64,000 bases of DNA from Treponema ruminis. Lineage in GTDB: Bacteria > Spirochaetota > Spirochaetia > Treponematales > Treponemataceae. The notes beneath the pieces are model-generated. The model ran no database searches and was not told the origin of the DNA. It saw only the letters and a list, made by a program, of their open reading frames with translations. Both the position numbers and the translations under genes were made by a program. Shown here in pieces: positions 50,556-60,362 of the stretch; within the stretch, counting starts at the first letter, position 1, and each line of letters begins with the position of its first letter. The DNA is taken from contig CP031518.1 of NCBI GenBank assembly GCA_017161305.1, positions 2,604,001-2,668,000 of the forward strand, in the 5' to 3' direction.

Positions 50556-53500
50556 CTAGAATGACAGGCCGTAATCAGCAGGATTTCTTTCGCTGACCAG
50601 AATAGGCTGCTTCTTGCTGCCGCCAGAGAATGATACAGAGCCGTTGCTTACAAGCGCATGACTTCCATCGTACCAGTTGTAGACAGTCGTACCATCCGCA
50701 AAGAGATTGCTGACATCAATTTCCGGGCCGTTGATTCCGATTGCAACCTTGTTTGTGCCGCCTTTTCCAGTGTAAGTACGTTTTGTGGCAGAACCGCTAC
50801 CAGCTCCGACAGCAGGGTTATATTTTCGGAAGTTACCGATTTTGCCCCAGTGGGCGGTAAGGGCTCCATCGGCCTTAGACCAATCAAAATCACCACGAGT
50901 GGCCATATCGCCATCCCCGCAATCCGTATATGCTTTTTCGCGGGAAGTTTCATCGCCATAGTAAATCTGAATGCCACCCGGAAGAAGTACAAACATAGTT
51001 CCAAGTTCATCCTGCTTTGACCAGCGGCTAAGCCTTGTGTCGTGGCTTGAAATATATGTGAGCACGTTGTTTCGGTTGCCGTTTGAATCACTGTCTTCAT
51101 TGCTGTTAATTTTGAGATAATTCTGCCATTTATCTTCATCAATAGAAGGTGAATGATATGCGTAACCAGAGCTTTCCCAATGATTTCCGCCACCGATAGA
51201 GAATTCAATCATCGAATCGAATTTTCCCGTCGTGTAATATTCGCCCTTGCCTTCAATTGATTTCCAATCAAAGCATTCACCTGTCATCCAGAAATTTTCA
51301 GTCCATTCTTTTGCACCGGCAGTATCAGTTTTTGAAGAATCTTTTCGCCAGGCCTCAAGAGCACTCTGACAAGCCTCCTTCAACTGCCCCCAGCGGTACA
51401 TATGAACGTGTTTTGCGGTATCACATCTAAAGCCGTCAATACCAAACTCTCGAACCCAGGCCGAAAGCCAGATAATCTGATAATCAGTCGGAGCACACTC
51501 CTTGTCTCTACGCCAATCACCAGTCTTTCCGTACCAGTCAACGCTGGCTACAGATGGAAGTTTATAATCACCGTATTTGTTTCCGCATGTATTTCCACTT
51601 TCAGAAGGAACAAGACTTGCATCAGGCTCACTCTCCCATTTTGTCTTCAAGAAAGCCGGGATTTTAACACTGTCGGTCATTTCAGTTCTTACGTCCGGCA
51701 GACCGGCAAGTGAACTACAAAGTTCGCCACCGGTTTCATAATTTGAGAAACCGAAAGAGCGAATCCAGCAACCCCACCATGAATTATCCCAGTAATCATT
51801 TTTCCAATAGTCGCCGTTAAAATTATAGCCGTTGACAGGATTTCCCTTTTCTCCGCCATTAGGATTTGCATTCCAATTTCCGGCATTCTGGCACCATCCG
51901 TGGCTCATGGTTACTGCCCCGTAGTTTCCGAATTTATATGTCAGCATGTCTTCAACAGTGTTATATCCGGTATGATTTATAACGACATCCATTACAACAC
52001 GGATTCCAAGTTTATGGGCTTCATTTACGAATGTTCTGAATTCCTCGATTGTTCCCATGTTCTGATCCATATAAGTCCAGTCCTGAGTATAATATCCATG
52101 GAAAGCATAGTGAGGGAATCCGTTTCCGCCGCCCTGACACCAGCCATGAGCCTGCTCGTAAGGAGCAGTAATCCAGATTGCGTTTACGCCAAGATTATTG
52201 AGGTAGCCAAGTTTTTCCGTAAGACCTTTAATGTCACCACCATGGAATGTTGCAACATTGTTATAGCCGCTTGCAAGAGTCTGATTATTGTCCTTGTTCT
52301 GCCTGTAGTAACTGTGGTCGTTGCCAGTATCTCCGTTAGCAAACCTGTCAGTAAGGACGAAATAGCAGTTAACGTTATCCCAGGTGAATGTATCTTTCAC
52401 AACCGGTTTTACGTTTGTCGTATAAGATTTTGCTTCAGCAGATACTGTTTTTACGCTGTTTGTTACGCTTGCATTTACAGTGATTGACTTTCCGGCCTCA
52501 GAAAGACCAAGTCCGCCCTCGCCCACTTTTATTTTAAGGACATCATTTGTAAAATCTGAATAGGAATAAGTTTTGCTTACATCGCCGGATATAGTCACGC
52601 TTGCATCAGAAATCGTGTCATTTCCGTTTGAAAGAGTTACCGTGATTGAATCTTTTACGCTGATTTCGCCGGAAGCAGGTGAAATTGCCACATTTGGAGC
52701 AATTGGGAGCTGAGGATTTTCTACGCTGACTTTAAGGCCTGCGACCACAGGAGAAGGATTTTCTGAAGAGCTGGAAGAGCCGTCATACCAGAAAGTTCCG
52801 GCTTTTCCTGTAATTTCAGGATCTGACCAGTTCAGTTTAAATGCAATGGTTTTTCCAGTAGCAGAAGCCGTGTAATCAATCATGTACCAGCCGCTTGGCT
52901 CAGCCATATATTCTGATGTCACCGCAGACATTTTTGTTGCAGAACTTGAAGTTCCCCAGGTGCTGCCAGTTTTTTGTGTCAAAGCAACACCATCAACTTC
53001 CCAAGCCCAAATATCTGGAGCTGAGTTTGCTTTTACAAAAATAATCGTCTTTCCAGTTAAGTCTGCGCCCTCACCGTATTCAAGATTAATCTTCGTAGTT
53101 TTTCCGGCTGCAATCAAAAGGTCCTTTGTTTCTTTTAGTTCCCCGCCCTCATCAAAAACCTTTACCTTCCATTCTCCGGGATAGCCCTTCAAGTTTTCAG
53201 TTCCGTCCGCGTTAGAAAGTGTTGTTTTTTCAGAAGCAATGTCCGTTACCTGAACCGTGTAGCCCTTTGTGTTCTTGTAATTTACGGTCACACTTCCATA
53301 AGAAAGAATATAGTTTTCAGCAGTTTTCAAAGCTGGATAATCATTTGCAATCGCCTCTGCATTTACAAGGCTTGCATGAACGGCAGGAATCGCAGTCTCA
53401 AAACCAGTCTTTTCAATAGAAGAAATCTCCTGCTTTTTTGCCAGCCACCAGTAAACATTGCCGACAGCCGTACTTGCCCAGTTTACGCTAACCGAATTTG

Positions 53501-53876
53501 GCCCGGCCACGACATCGCAGACAGCGCGGAGAACGGCTCCGTCAACATTGCTTTTTACAGTCACAACCCGGCGGCCGACAGGAATATTTTCGATCGTGAT
53601 GCCCTCGCCCTTACCGTCAGAAATTGCAATGTCATTTTTCACGATGTCTTTAATTCCATAACCGCTGACAGTCACGCTTGCAGAAGTTAAAGTGCCTACA
53701 TCCAGCGACCTTGAAGCGGAATCTCCACCATTGATTGTGATTGAGCCGTATTCAGGAGCAGACTCAAGGGAATTTGTTCCTGAATCAGAAAGATTTGCGC
53801 AGGAAGCAAGAGGCAGGGCAAAAAGAGCCAGCCCCGTAAATCCTGCAAGAATATTTCTAAAAGATATTTTTTTCAT
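50556..53876 (-). CDS. GH13 alpha-amylase lipoprotein (MalS-like)
   Basis: A 1106-residue lipoprotein (lipobox LASC, Cys26). Residues 40-270 are the shared N-terminal module; 275-370 resemble a starch-binding domain (DIWAWEVDG, GTFWYDGS); 390-490 are Ig-like. The catalytic domain starts YFVLTDRFANGDTGND (near 505), with GWCQGGG near 578 as in MalS-type periplasmic amylases. Region I is DVVINH (630-635), the nucleophile Asp819 lies in GFRCDTAKH, the acid/base Glu867 in MTGECF, and SSHDT follows. It should cut internal alpha-1,4 bonds of starch. It follows the scaffold gene by 23 bases and precedes the pullulanase gene by 25. Confidence 0.93.
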   Translation of the reverse strand: MKKISFRNILAGFTGLALFALPLASCANLSDSGTNSLESAPEYGSITINGGDSASRSLDVGTLTSASVTVSGYGIKDIVKNDIAISDGKGEGITIENIPVGRRVVTVKSNVDGAVLRAVCDVVAGPNSVSVNWASTAVGNVYWWLAKKQEISSIEKTGFETAIPAVHASLVNAEAIANDYPALKTAENYILSYGSVTVNYKNTKGYTVQVTDIASEKTTLSNADGTENLKGYPGEWKVKVFDEGGELKETKDLLIAAGKTTKINLEYGEGADLTGKTIIFVKANSAPDIWAWEVDGVALTQKTGSTWGTSSSATKMSAVTSEYMAEPSGWYMIDYTASATGKTIAFKLNWSDPEITGKAGTFWYDGSSSSSENPSPVVAGLKVSVENPQLPIAPNVAISPASGEISVKDSITVTLSNGNDTISDASVTISGDVSKTYSYSDFTNDVLKIKVGEGGLGLSEAGKSITVNASVTNSVKTVSAEAKSYTTNVKPVVKDTFTWDNVNCYFVLTDRFANGDTGNDHSYYRQNKDNNQTLASGYNNVATFHGGDIKGLTEKLGYLNNLGVNAIWITAPYEQAHGWCQGGGNGFPHYAFHGYYTQDWTYMDQNMGTIEEFRTFVNEAHKLGIRVVMDVVINHTGYNTVEDMLTYKFGNYGAVTMSHGWCQNAGNWNANPNGGEKGNPVNGYNFNGDYWKNDYWDNSWWGCWIRSFGFSNYETGGELCSSLAGLPDVRTEMTDSVKIPAFLKTKWESEPDASLVPSESGNTCGNKYGDYKLPSVASVDWYGKTGDWRRDKECAPTDYQIIWLSAWVREFGIDGFRCDTAKHVHMYRWGQLKEACQSALEAWRKDSSKTDTAGAKEWTENFWMTGECFDWKSIEGKGEYYTTGKFDSMIEFSIGGGNHWESSGYAYHSPSIDEDKWQNYLKINSNEDSDSNGNRNNVLTYISSHDTRLSRWSKQDELGTMFVLLPGGIQIYYGDETSREKAYTDCGDGDMATRGDFDWSKADGALTAHWGKIGNFRKYNPAVGAGSGSATKRTYTGKGGTNKVAIGINGPEIDVSNLFADGTTVYNWYDGSHALVSNGSVSFSGGSKKQPILVSERNPADYGLSF

Positions 53877-53899
53877 AATTTTCTCATTTACAAATGTTT

Positions 53900-55900
53900 T
53901 TAGTTAAAATCGAAGCCGATTCCAGCATTTCCGTTATTATTAGTCTCTTTAAGTTTCTTTACTTCTGCCGTAGACGAAGCCTTACTTTTTGAATCAGATT
54001 TCTCACCAAGAGTAAGGGTGTTCGTTACAATGCAGTAGTAGAAAACAGAAGTTTCAGTCAATTCAGGAGTATATGAAGCCCCTGTCGCTTCAGAAATCGG
54101 ACTTCCGCCCTGATTAGAATTTTCCGTATTCGAGTACCACTGATAAGAAAGATTTCCTCCATCGCTGACACTTACACTTACAGTCAGGGCTTCTGCGCTT
54201 GTCGCATCAGCAGCATAAGTTTTGCCCGCCGGCTCCTTTGTAATCACCGGAGTCTGGGCATTTACGTCAGGATTTGGCTTTTCTTCGACTGTGATTTTTG
54301 CAACTGAAGAATCAGTGTAAGCCGTGAATTTTTTGCCCTTTGCCTCAAGAGTATTTGTTACGCGGACAAAATAATTGAAAGTTCCCTCTTTCTGGGTGCT
54401 GACTCCCTCAAAGTATCTGCCAGTCTGTCCTTCAAGGGCTTTTTCCGCTCCATCAAGAATCATGTACCACTGATAGCTTAGGCTTCCCTTGTCGCTCTGG
54501 GCAGTTACAGACAGGCTGTCCGCATCATTTCCTACAATATAATTTGCACTTTTAGGCTCAACTGTGATAAGAGGTTTTGGAGCCTCGTAAGCTGTCACTG
54601 TAACCGTTACGACATCAGACTTTACGCTGGCAGTCTTATTTCCGGTTGCCTTTGCATATTCATTAGTTACGACAACATAATAGCTTTCAGAAGCAGGACC
54701 TGAAATTTCAGGCAGGTATGATTCCGCACTTGAAAGGACTTTTTCGGAACCGGCCTTGTACCAGGCATATTTGAAGGAACCCGTATCATCGGCTTCTCCA
54801 GCAATCCCGGCAATTGAAGCGCTTACAGTCAAAGGCTTGATTTCATCGATTTCACTATAAGTGCCGCCCTGTGGCTGAATCACAATCGACGGAATCTTTG
54901 CATTTGTTTTCGAAGCATCATAAACGGTAACGAGACATGTCAGGCTGGCCTCGGATTTTGTTTCTCCGGTTGCAGAAGAATTATTGTTAGTGGCAACAAC
55001 CTTGTATGTAAACTCGCCATATTTATCAGTCGGAACGGTGAATTCCTTGTTTTTTGCTCCGGCAATCAGGGCTGCCGTACCGTCCGAGCCAATTTTATAC
55101 CACTGCCAGGTGATTGTACCTCCGTCAGAAACTAAGGCATCGACAGACAGTTTTACTTCCTCACCGACCTTGCAGGCCAAAGACAAGAGGCTTCCGGCAA
55201 AATTCGGTTTTTCGGCGTCTTTTTTAGCCTCTTCGCTTACAATGATTTCAATATTTTCAGATTCAGTAGTTGCAGTAGTTCCGTTCAGGCTGCTTGTAAC
55301 CGCAACCTTGAATTTGTAGGCACCCGGAGCCGCCTTTTCAAAGACATATTCCTTTTCGTTTGCCCCGCTGATTTCTTCATCATCCTTAAACCATTTGTAG
55401 CTCAGGCTGCCGCCGTCAAGAGCAAGAGCCCTGACAGAAAGCTTAATGTCCTCGCCTGCCGCATAAGTAAGCTTGTCAGACTTAACCTCGTTCACCCAAG
55501 GTTTTTCAGCCTTTGCAGCCTGCTTTACGCTAACCAGAATCTTAATGTTTTCAGAACGCTTTTCCTCTGATTTTCCCTCGAGTGTATTCTTTACAATAAC
55601 CGCATAAGAAAATTCACCGGCCGTACTTTCCTGAGATGTATAGACTGATTCAGTCGCATTTTCAATCTCAAGGTCTTCTTCGCCGTTAACTTTATACCAC
55701 TGATAAGTCAGAGTTCCGTTTCCACTGGCAACCGCCTTAAGCTCAAGAGACTCACCGACGTAATAATCAGATTTTGCTGAAGTAACCTGAACGTCAGGGA
55801 CAAAAGGCCTTACCCAGTCATCTGAGTCATCACCAGACGAAGTGCTGCAGGAAGCAAGCAGGAAAAGAGCCCCCGTCAAAGCAAGCAAGATTTTTTTCAT
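53900..55900 (-). CDS. Six-domain Ig-like lipoprotein of the starch operon
   Basis: A 666-residue lipoprotein; ATG 55900 has GGAGG nine bases upstream and starts the signal peptide ending LLASC. It consists of six Ig-like domains of about 95-105 residues, each with the core LSYQWYK or variant (LTYQWYK, LSYKWFK, ITWQWYK, FKYAWYK, LSYQWYM, LSYQWYS) and an SFYYxxxVTNxL strand before the next domain. There is no catalytic motif. Domains of this kind act as spacers or carbohydrate contacts on cell surfaces. Its place between two amylase genes suggests a surface scaffold or starch-binding protein working with them, in the way SusE/SusF do in Bacteroidetes, but without sequence relation to these. 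Confidence 0.82.
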   Translation of the reverse strand: MKKILLALTGALFLLASCSTSSGDDSDDWVRPFVPDVQVTSAKSDYYVGESLELKAVASGNGTLTYQWYKVNGEEDLEIENATESVYTSQESTAGEFSYAVIVKNTLEGKSEEKRSENIKILVSVKQAAKAEKPWVNEVKSDKLTYAAGEDIKLSVRALALDGGSLSYKWFKDDEEISGANEKEYVFEKAAPGAYKFKVAVTSSLNGTTATTESENIEIIVSEEAKKDAEKPNFAGSLLSLACKVGEEVKLSVDALVSDGGTITWQWYKIGSDGTAALIAGAKNKEFTVPTDKYGEFTYKVVATNNNSSATGETKSEASLTCLVTVYDASKTNAKIPSIVIQPQGGTYSEIDEIKPLTVSASIAGIAGEADDTGSFKYAWYKAGSEKVLSSAESYLPEISGPASESYYVVVTNEYAKATGNKTASVKSDVVTVTVTAYEAPKPLITVEPKSANYIVGNDADSLSVTAQSDKGSLSYQWYMILDGAEKALEGQTGRYFEGVSTQKEGTFNYFVRVTNTLEAKGKKFTAYTDSSVAKITVEEKPNPDVNAQTPVITKEPAGKTYAADATSAEALTVSVSVSDGGNLSYQWYSNTENSNQGGSPISEATGASYTPELTETSVFYYCIVTNTLTLGEKSDSKSKASSTAEVKKLKETNNNGNAGIGFDFN

Positions 55901-55930
55901 TTTGTATATCCTCCAAATTTTTATTTGCAA

Positions 55931-58900
55931 TTAATTAAGATATGGTCCGCTTTCCCCGATTTGACCTGTCGGTTCACAGCCGTCACCAGTCTGCAAGACA
56001 TAGATTCTCGCATTTCCCTCGCCGATTGAATCAGATGTAAGGCTTCCCTCACAGTTCACGCTTTTTCCAGTCACAACCTCGACATAAGTTCCTTTGCGGA
56101 CTCCAGAGAATGTGGCCCCGCCGCCGACAGTGACAAGAACATAGCTGTCAATTTCCTTCTTTTTGTAAGCCCGCTTGTAGGCAATTGCACCGGAACAGCC
56201 GTCCGTTGAATACTGGCCCTTTCGCAAAGCAGGAATTGCACGGCGGATTTTGTTCAGGCGGATAAGATGCTGAGAAAGAGGACTTCCCAGAGTTTTTGCA
56301 ACTGCTCCGCTGGCCTCGTAAACTCCGTAATCACTTGCACTTACGCTTCCTTCAAGATGCTTGCCAAAGTAAGCCCGGCCTGACTCGTCATAAGGGACTT
56401 TGTTTCCGTTGGTATAAGGCTCAATCTGACAACCCTTTTTGAATTCGATTTCCGAGCCGTAGTAAACGCATGGAATTCCACGGAAAGTGAACATAAAGCT
56501 GAAGTTGTTTGCCCAGGCAGCCGTTCCGCCAGAATAGCGCGTGTACAAATATCCGCCTTCATTGGGGCCGTAATCATGGCTGTCAACATAAGTTACGTTG
56601 TATGTGGCATCGTTGAAGTATTTGTCTTCCTGTTTAGCAACTCCAAAAGCACTTCCAGCCGAGCCAAAACAGTGGTGCATGTAAAAATCAATCATATCAA
56701 GCCCGCTTGACTGGCTTCTGTCCGGCTCGTGATAATCGTTGTCGTCAAGGAAAGCGTTGGTGCTGACAGGCTGGCTTGCAATATTAAGATTGTCGCTAAA
56801 GTGCTGATAAACAGTCGCCTCGTTAGCAAGAGGATCTGTTTCGCTCCATGAATAAGAATCATCATTTCCCTTCCAGGTGTAGAAAGGAATTGAAATCGGA
56901 GGCTTGCTGTCATTCCAGACTTCATTGCGTAGAACACAGCCTTCACCGAACATGAAGAAGTTCTTTCCGTTTGCCTCGCCCGCTTGCTTGAAATATGGCA
57001 GGAATTCCTTGTTGAAGGTCAGTCGGCTTATGTGCTTAACAGTGTCGATTCGGAAGGCATCGACGCCCATGTTGATGTATTTGATGTAAGCGTTCCGGAT
57101 ATATTCTGCGACCTTGTGGTTTTCAGTATTGATGTCAACGCAGTCGTCCGCCATCTGGGCTGTCTGAACACTGTAGCCTTCCCAGTTCATGCTTTTTTCA
57201 TGATGATAGGCCCGCTCAGTGTCATTTTCATCTTCCTTCATCGCATTAATTCTGGTCCTGAACTGAGCACCGCCGTCAAGCTGCCAGTAATCGTTTCCGC
57301 CAAGAGCCCTTTTGAGGCTTTCAAGTCCGTAAAGCCCGCTCGACAATGAAGAAGCCGATTCGTCCTGAGAGAATGCGTCAACTGGCTTTGTAACTCCGTT
57401 TGCTCCAGGTCTTTTGTCAGCAGTATTGAAGATTCTGAAAATTCCTTCCTCGCCAAAGTTTGAGGTGTGGTTCAAAACTATGTCCTGAATGACTTTGATT
57501 CCCTTTTCGTGGCAGGCATCGATGAGATTCTGATAAGCCTGCATTGGGTCTTCGTTCAAGCCGGCGTATCGAGGATCAACTTTTGTGAAATTTGTCGCAT
57601 GGTAGCCGTGGTAGTCCAGCCCGCTAGAATTTTCGACAACCGGAGTAATCCAAATCGCACTGAAACCAAGAGCCTTGATGTAGTCAAGCCGCTTAATAAG
57701 TCCAAGAAAGTCACCCCGCCAGCCCGGATCTTTCAAAGTAATTGAATGGAAGCAGGCCTCGTCGTCCCAGCAGTAGGCGTTGTTGCTTTCGTCCCCGTCG
57801 TAAAATCTTGTCGTCATAAGGAAATAAATCGTCTCGTCACGGAAGTCCCAGTTTTCGTCGATTTTTACAGTAGTGACCTCAATTGAAGCAGGCTCAGAAG
57901 AAGACCCCTGGTCATCAGTTACGACAAGCGAGATTTTTACAGAGGCAGCGGCGGAATCCGGCATTGTGACGCTGATTTTTTGAGCAGTCGTTGAGTCACA
58001 GGTCGCCCCGGTCACAGTCCATTTGTAAGAAGTGATTTCCCCGCCGTTGGGATCAGTAGAATTTGCAGCCGAATAAGAGACCGTCTTTCCGACACCGGCA
58101 AGAATTGGTCCCGAAATTTTTGCAAGAGGAGGAAGATTTTCATTGCTGGTCGTAAGATTCAAGGTCTTTACAGAAGAAATATTTCCGGCTCCATCATAAG
58201 CCACGGCCTGAAGGACATGGACGCCGTTTTTTGCAGTCTGAGTGTTCCAAGTGTATTCAATTTCAGCAGATTTTCCGCTCACATTTTTAACCAGAAGATT
58301 TGAATCATCCAGCTTGATTACGATTTGTGAAAGGGCTTTGTCATCACCAGCGCTTACAGAAAGAAGCACTTCGCCCGAAATTGTGCCGCTTTTGCTCGCC
58401 GTAAAAGATTCAATAACAGGAGCTACAGAGTCGTCAGGATTTTCCCCGTACCACTTTCCGTCCTTGTACCACCACTCACCTGCCTCGCGGGAAAGGTCTG
58501 ATGTCTGCCCCGGATTGTTGAAAATCAGCTTGCAGGAAGTTTTTTCGATTGTGACATCCTTCCAGCCGTCGCCGTCAGAGTCTTCCATTACTTTTCCAGG
58601 CCACTGGCCGAAGATTTTTTCACTTTCAGAAACCCATGCGTAGATATTTGAGTAAGAGCCCTTGTAGTGGACGATGATTCTGTCGCTTACAGAGCCAAGA
58701 GTTACAGAAGAAGTCTGACCGGCTTTTACGGTCACGAAAGACTTTTCGATTTTTCCGTCTGCCTTTGTAACATAAAGGGGCCAGGTTCCTGGAGCGACAT
58801 TCTCAATCACAGAAGATCCGCCAGGAAGATTTTCCACCACTTCAGAAAGAGTGTCCCCCACTTGAACTGAAGAAGAAGCATCGTTATTGAGTATGGAAAC

Positions 58901-59548
58901 GTTTCCACTCTGGAGAATATAATATGCCCCATCTTTAAGCGTATTGTTTACAAAGTCAGCGGCGATTGAAGCAGAATCAATCAAGGGCCAGTTTCTTGAA
59001 GAATCAATTTTTGAAAGGATTTCAGTCTTTTTCTCATCATCGATTTTTGAAAGGTCGTAGCCCGAAGAAAGCAGTTCATTAAAAACATTTCCAAGAGCCG
59101 TTGTATTTTTATTGACCGTAACGGTATTTTCACCCTGAGCAATGTCAGTTACCGCACGAAGAAGAATAGTTCCCAGCTTTTTGCTTTCAGCGTCGTAGGC
59201 ATAGACGGTTACAAGGCGGTTTTTGCCGACCGGAATCCCAGTCACACTTACAGAGCCCTTGCCCAAAAGAACGCTGCTTTCTGCCCTAAGAGGAAGAGAA
59301 ATTCCTGTGCCAGTAACCTCAACTTTTGCAAAAGAAATGTCAGAGACATTGATTGCCCGCGAGGGATTTTCTGAGTCAGAAGACGTAACAGTCAGGTTGC
59401 CGGTCGCCTTGTCCTGATTTGGGGAATTTGAAGAAGAATCTTCAACCGTCAGATTGCTGCAGGATGCAAAAGAAAAAAATGCACAGAGCAGGAAGAAGGG
59501 AAAAATGCACTTAAGCAAGTCGCGAAGGATAAAATTTACTTTCTTCAT
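55931..59548 (-). CDS. GH13 alpha-amylase lipoprotein with CBM26-like module
   Basis: A 1205-residue lipoprotein (lipobox FASC, Cys30), first gene of the starch operon. Residues 48-285 are the shared N-terminal module. Residues 290-370 are a CBM26-like starch-binding module (NIYAWVSESE, FGQWPGKVM, LIFNNPGQTSDL). Residues 375-465 and 470-560 are Ig/PKD-like. The barrel starts IYFLMTTRFYDGDESNN; region I DIVLNH (689-694), nucleophile Asp835 in AFRIDTVKH, acid/base Glu869 in MFGEG and VDSHDYG are all present. It is an extracellular or periplasmic alpha-amylase. The ATG lies six bases after a TAAAAT box with no Shine-Dalgarno sequence, so the whole operon may begin with a leaderless mRNA. Confidence 0.93.
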   Translation of the reverse strand: MKKVNFILRDLLKCIFPFFLLCAFFSFASCSNLTVEDSSSNSPNQDKATGNLTVTSSDSENPSRAINVSDISFAKVEVTGTGISLPLRAESSVLLGKGSVSVTGIPVGKNRLVTVYAYDAESKKLGTILLRAVTDIAQGENTVTVNKNTTALGNVFNELLSSGYDLSKIDDEKKTEILSKIDSSRNWPLIDSASIAADFVNNTLKDGAYYILQSGNVSILNNDASSSVQVGDTLSEVVENLPGGSSVIENVAPGTWPLYVTKADGKIEKSFVTVKAGQTSSVTLGSVSDRIIVHYKGSYSNIYAWVSESEKIFGQWPGKVMEDSDGDGWKDVTIEKTSCKLIFNNPGQTSDLSREAGEWWYKDGKWYGENPDDSVAPVIESFTASKSGTISGEVLLSVSAGDDKALSQIVIKLDDSNLLVKNVSGKSAEIEYTWNTQTAKNGVHVLQAVAYDGAGNISSVKTLNLTTSNENLPPLAKISGPILAGVGKTVSYSAANSTDPNGGEITSYKWTVTGATCDSTTAQKISVTMPDSAAASVKISLVVTDDQGSSSEPASIEVTTVKIDENWDFRDETIYFLMTTRFYDGDESNNAYCWDDEACFHSITLKDPGWRGDFLGLIKRLDYIKALGFSAIWITPVVENSSGLDYHGYHATNFTKVDPRYAGLNEDPMQAYQNLIDACHEKGIKVIQDIVLNHTSNFGEEGIFRIFNTADKRPGANGVTKPVDAFSQDESASSLSSGLYGLESLKRALGGNDYWQLDGGAQFRTRINAMKEDENDTERAYHHEKSMNWEGYSVQTAQMADDCVDINTENHKVAEYIRNAYIKYINMGVDAFRIDTVKHISRLTFNKEFLPYFKQAGEANGKNFFMFGEGCVLRNEVWNDSKPPISIPFYTWKGNDDSYSWSETDPLANEATVYQHFSDNLNIASQPVSTNAFLDDNDYHEPDRSQSSGLDMIDFYMHHCFGSAGSAFGVAKQEDKYFNDATYNVTYVDSHDYGPNEGGYLYTRYSGGTAAWANNFSFMFTFRGIPCVYYGSEIEFKKGCQIEPYTNGNKVPYDESGRAYFGKHLEGSVSASDYGVYEASGAVAKTLGSPLSQHLIRLNKIRRAIPALRKGQYSTDGCSGAIAYKRAYKKKEIDSYVLVTVGGGATFSGVRKGTYVEVVTGKSVNCEGSLTSDSIGEGNARIYVLQTGDGCEPTGQIGESGPYLN

Positions 59549-59554
59549 GCTTTA

Positions 59555-59584
59555 ATTTTAAGTTGCAGAAGAAAAAATTTTCAA
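59555..59584 (-). promoter_or_regulatory. Starch operon promoter (leaderless type)
   Basis: Minus strand: TTGAAA (59584-59579), 18 bases, TAAAAT (59560-59555), TAAAGC, ATG at 59548. No operator palindrome was found within 60 bases. Confidence 0.65.
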
Positions 59585-59671
59585 TTTATTTTAGTGAAAA
59601 AATAAGGGCGAGTGAAATTTGGACAAGAAAAAGTGAAAATCCGCCATAGAGACCATGTCAAAATGGAGATT

Positions 59672-60328
59672 TTACTTTTTGGAATCAGCCTGAGCCTGAG
59701 TCTTGTCGCCCGAAGAATCTTTGTGGCGGTTATCGAAATATCCACCATCCTCAAGATAACGGCGGCGGGTGCGTATAAGGTCAATCAGCTCCTGATACAT
59801 GTTGTAGTCGATTTCGAGAGCCATGGGGAGCAAAAAAAACTCGGTTTCGTCACAATAGCGCTCGATAAATTTCGGGTCAGTAACGAATCCGAGTGAAATC
59901 ATATTGGAAATTCGGTCAGCACACTTAAGGATTTTTGCCTTCTGGCTTCCATTGTTGATGATTCTCCGCAAAAACTGAGTTTTGTTTTCATCCTCACGCC
60001 TTGTAACCTCAAGAACCAAATCAAGAACCTGCTGACCTTCCGGATCAGCGTTCACAATTTCGTTGCGGTCAAAGCCAACAATGTCTTCGACAGTGTCGTG
60101 AACAAGGGAAGCCTTTAAAAGCACGGAGTCGATATAGCCGTAGTCGATAAGGATTCCGAGAGTGTCAATCTGATGACGGAACATGTTTCCGCCTGCATGA
60201 CGGCCTTTGCCAATCAGTCCGGTGGAAAGCTGCATGTATGGAGCAAGCACGATATGCTTGAGCTGCTGCATGTGTTCCTTGTCCATCTGGTCAGGTTTGT
60301 CAATCTTCATCTCATACTTACTAGCCAT
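59672..60328 (-). CDS. HD-domain hydrolase, (p)ppGpp hydrolase-like
   Basis: A 218-residue soluble protein. It has the HD metal site spread as FRHQIDTLGIL (His near 52), LVHDTVEDI (HD near 79-80) and KILKCADRISNM (Asp near 138). This is the arrangement of the hydrolase half of RelA/SpoT and of small Mesh1-type enzymes. There is no synthetase, TGS or ACT domain. The last 20 residues are disordered and Asp/Lys/Gln-rich. GGGAGG precedes the ATG. The gene is 34 bases after valS and probably cotranscribed. (p)ppGpp hydrolysis is a reasonable guess, but other phosphohydrolase roles are possible. Confidence 0.75.
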   Translation of the reverse strand: MASKYEMKIDKPDQMDKEHMQQLKHIVLAPYMQLSTGLIGKGRHAGGNMFRHQIDTLGILIDYGYIDSVLLKASLVHDTVEDIVGFDRNEIVNADPEGQQVLDLVLEVTRREDENKTQFLRRIINNGSQKAKILKCADRISNMISLGFVTDPKFIERYCDETEFFLLPMALEIDYNMYQELIDLIRTRRRYLEDGGYFDNRHKDSSGDKTQAQADSKK

Positions 60329-60362
60329 ACACGACCTCCCGTTTATTCTGTGTTTTATATTT

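Noticed and set aside
51900-52487. 195-codon plus-strand frame
   Set aside because: Antisense to the catalytic region of the GH13 amylase, with no start signal.
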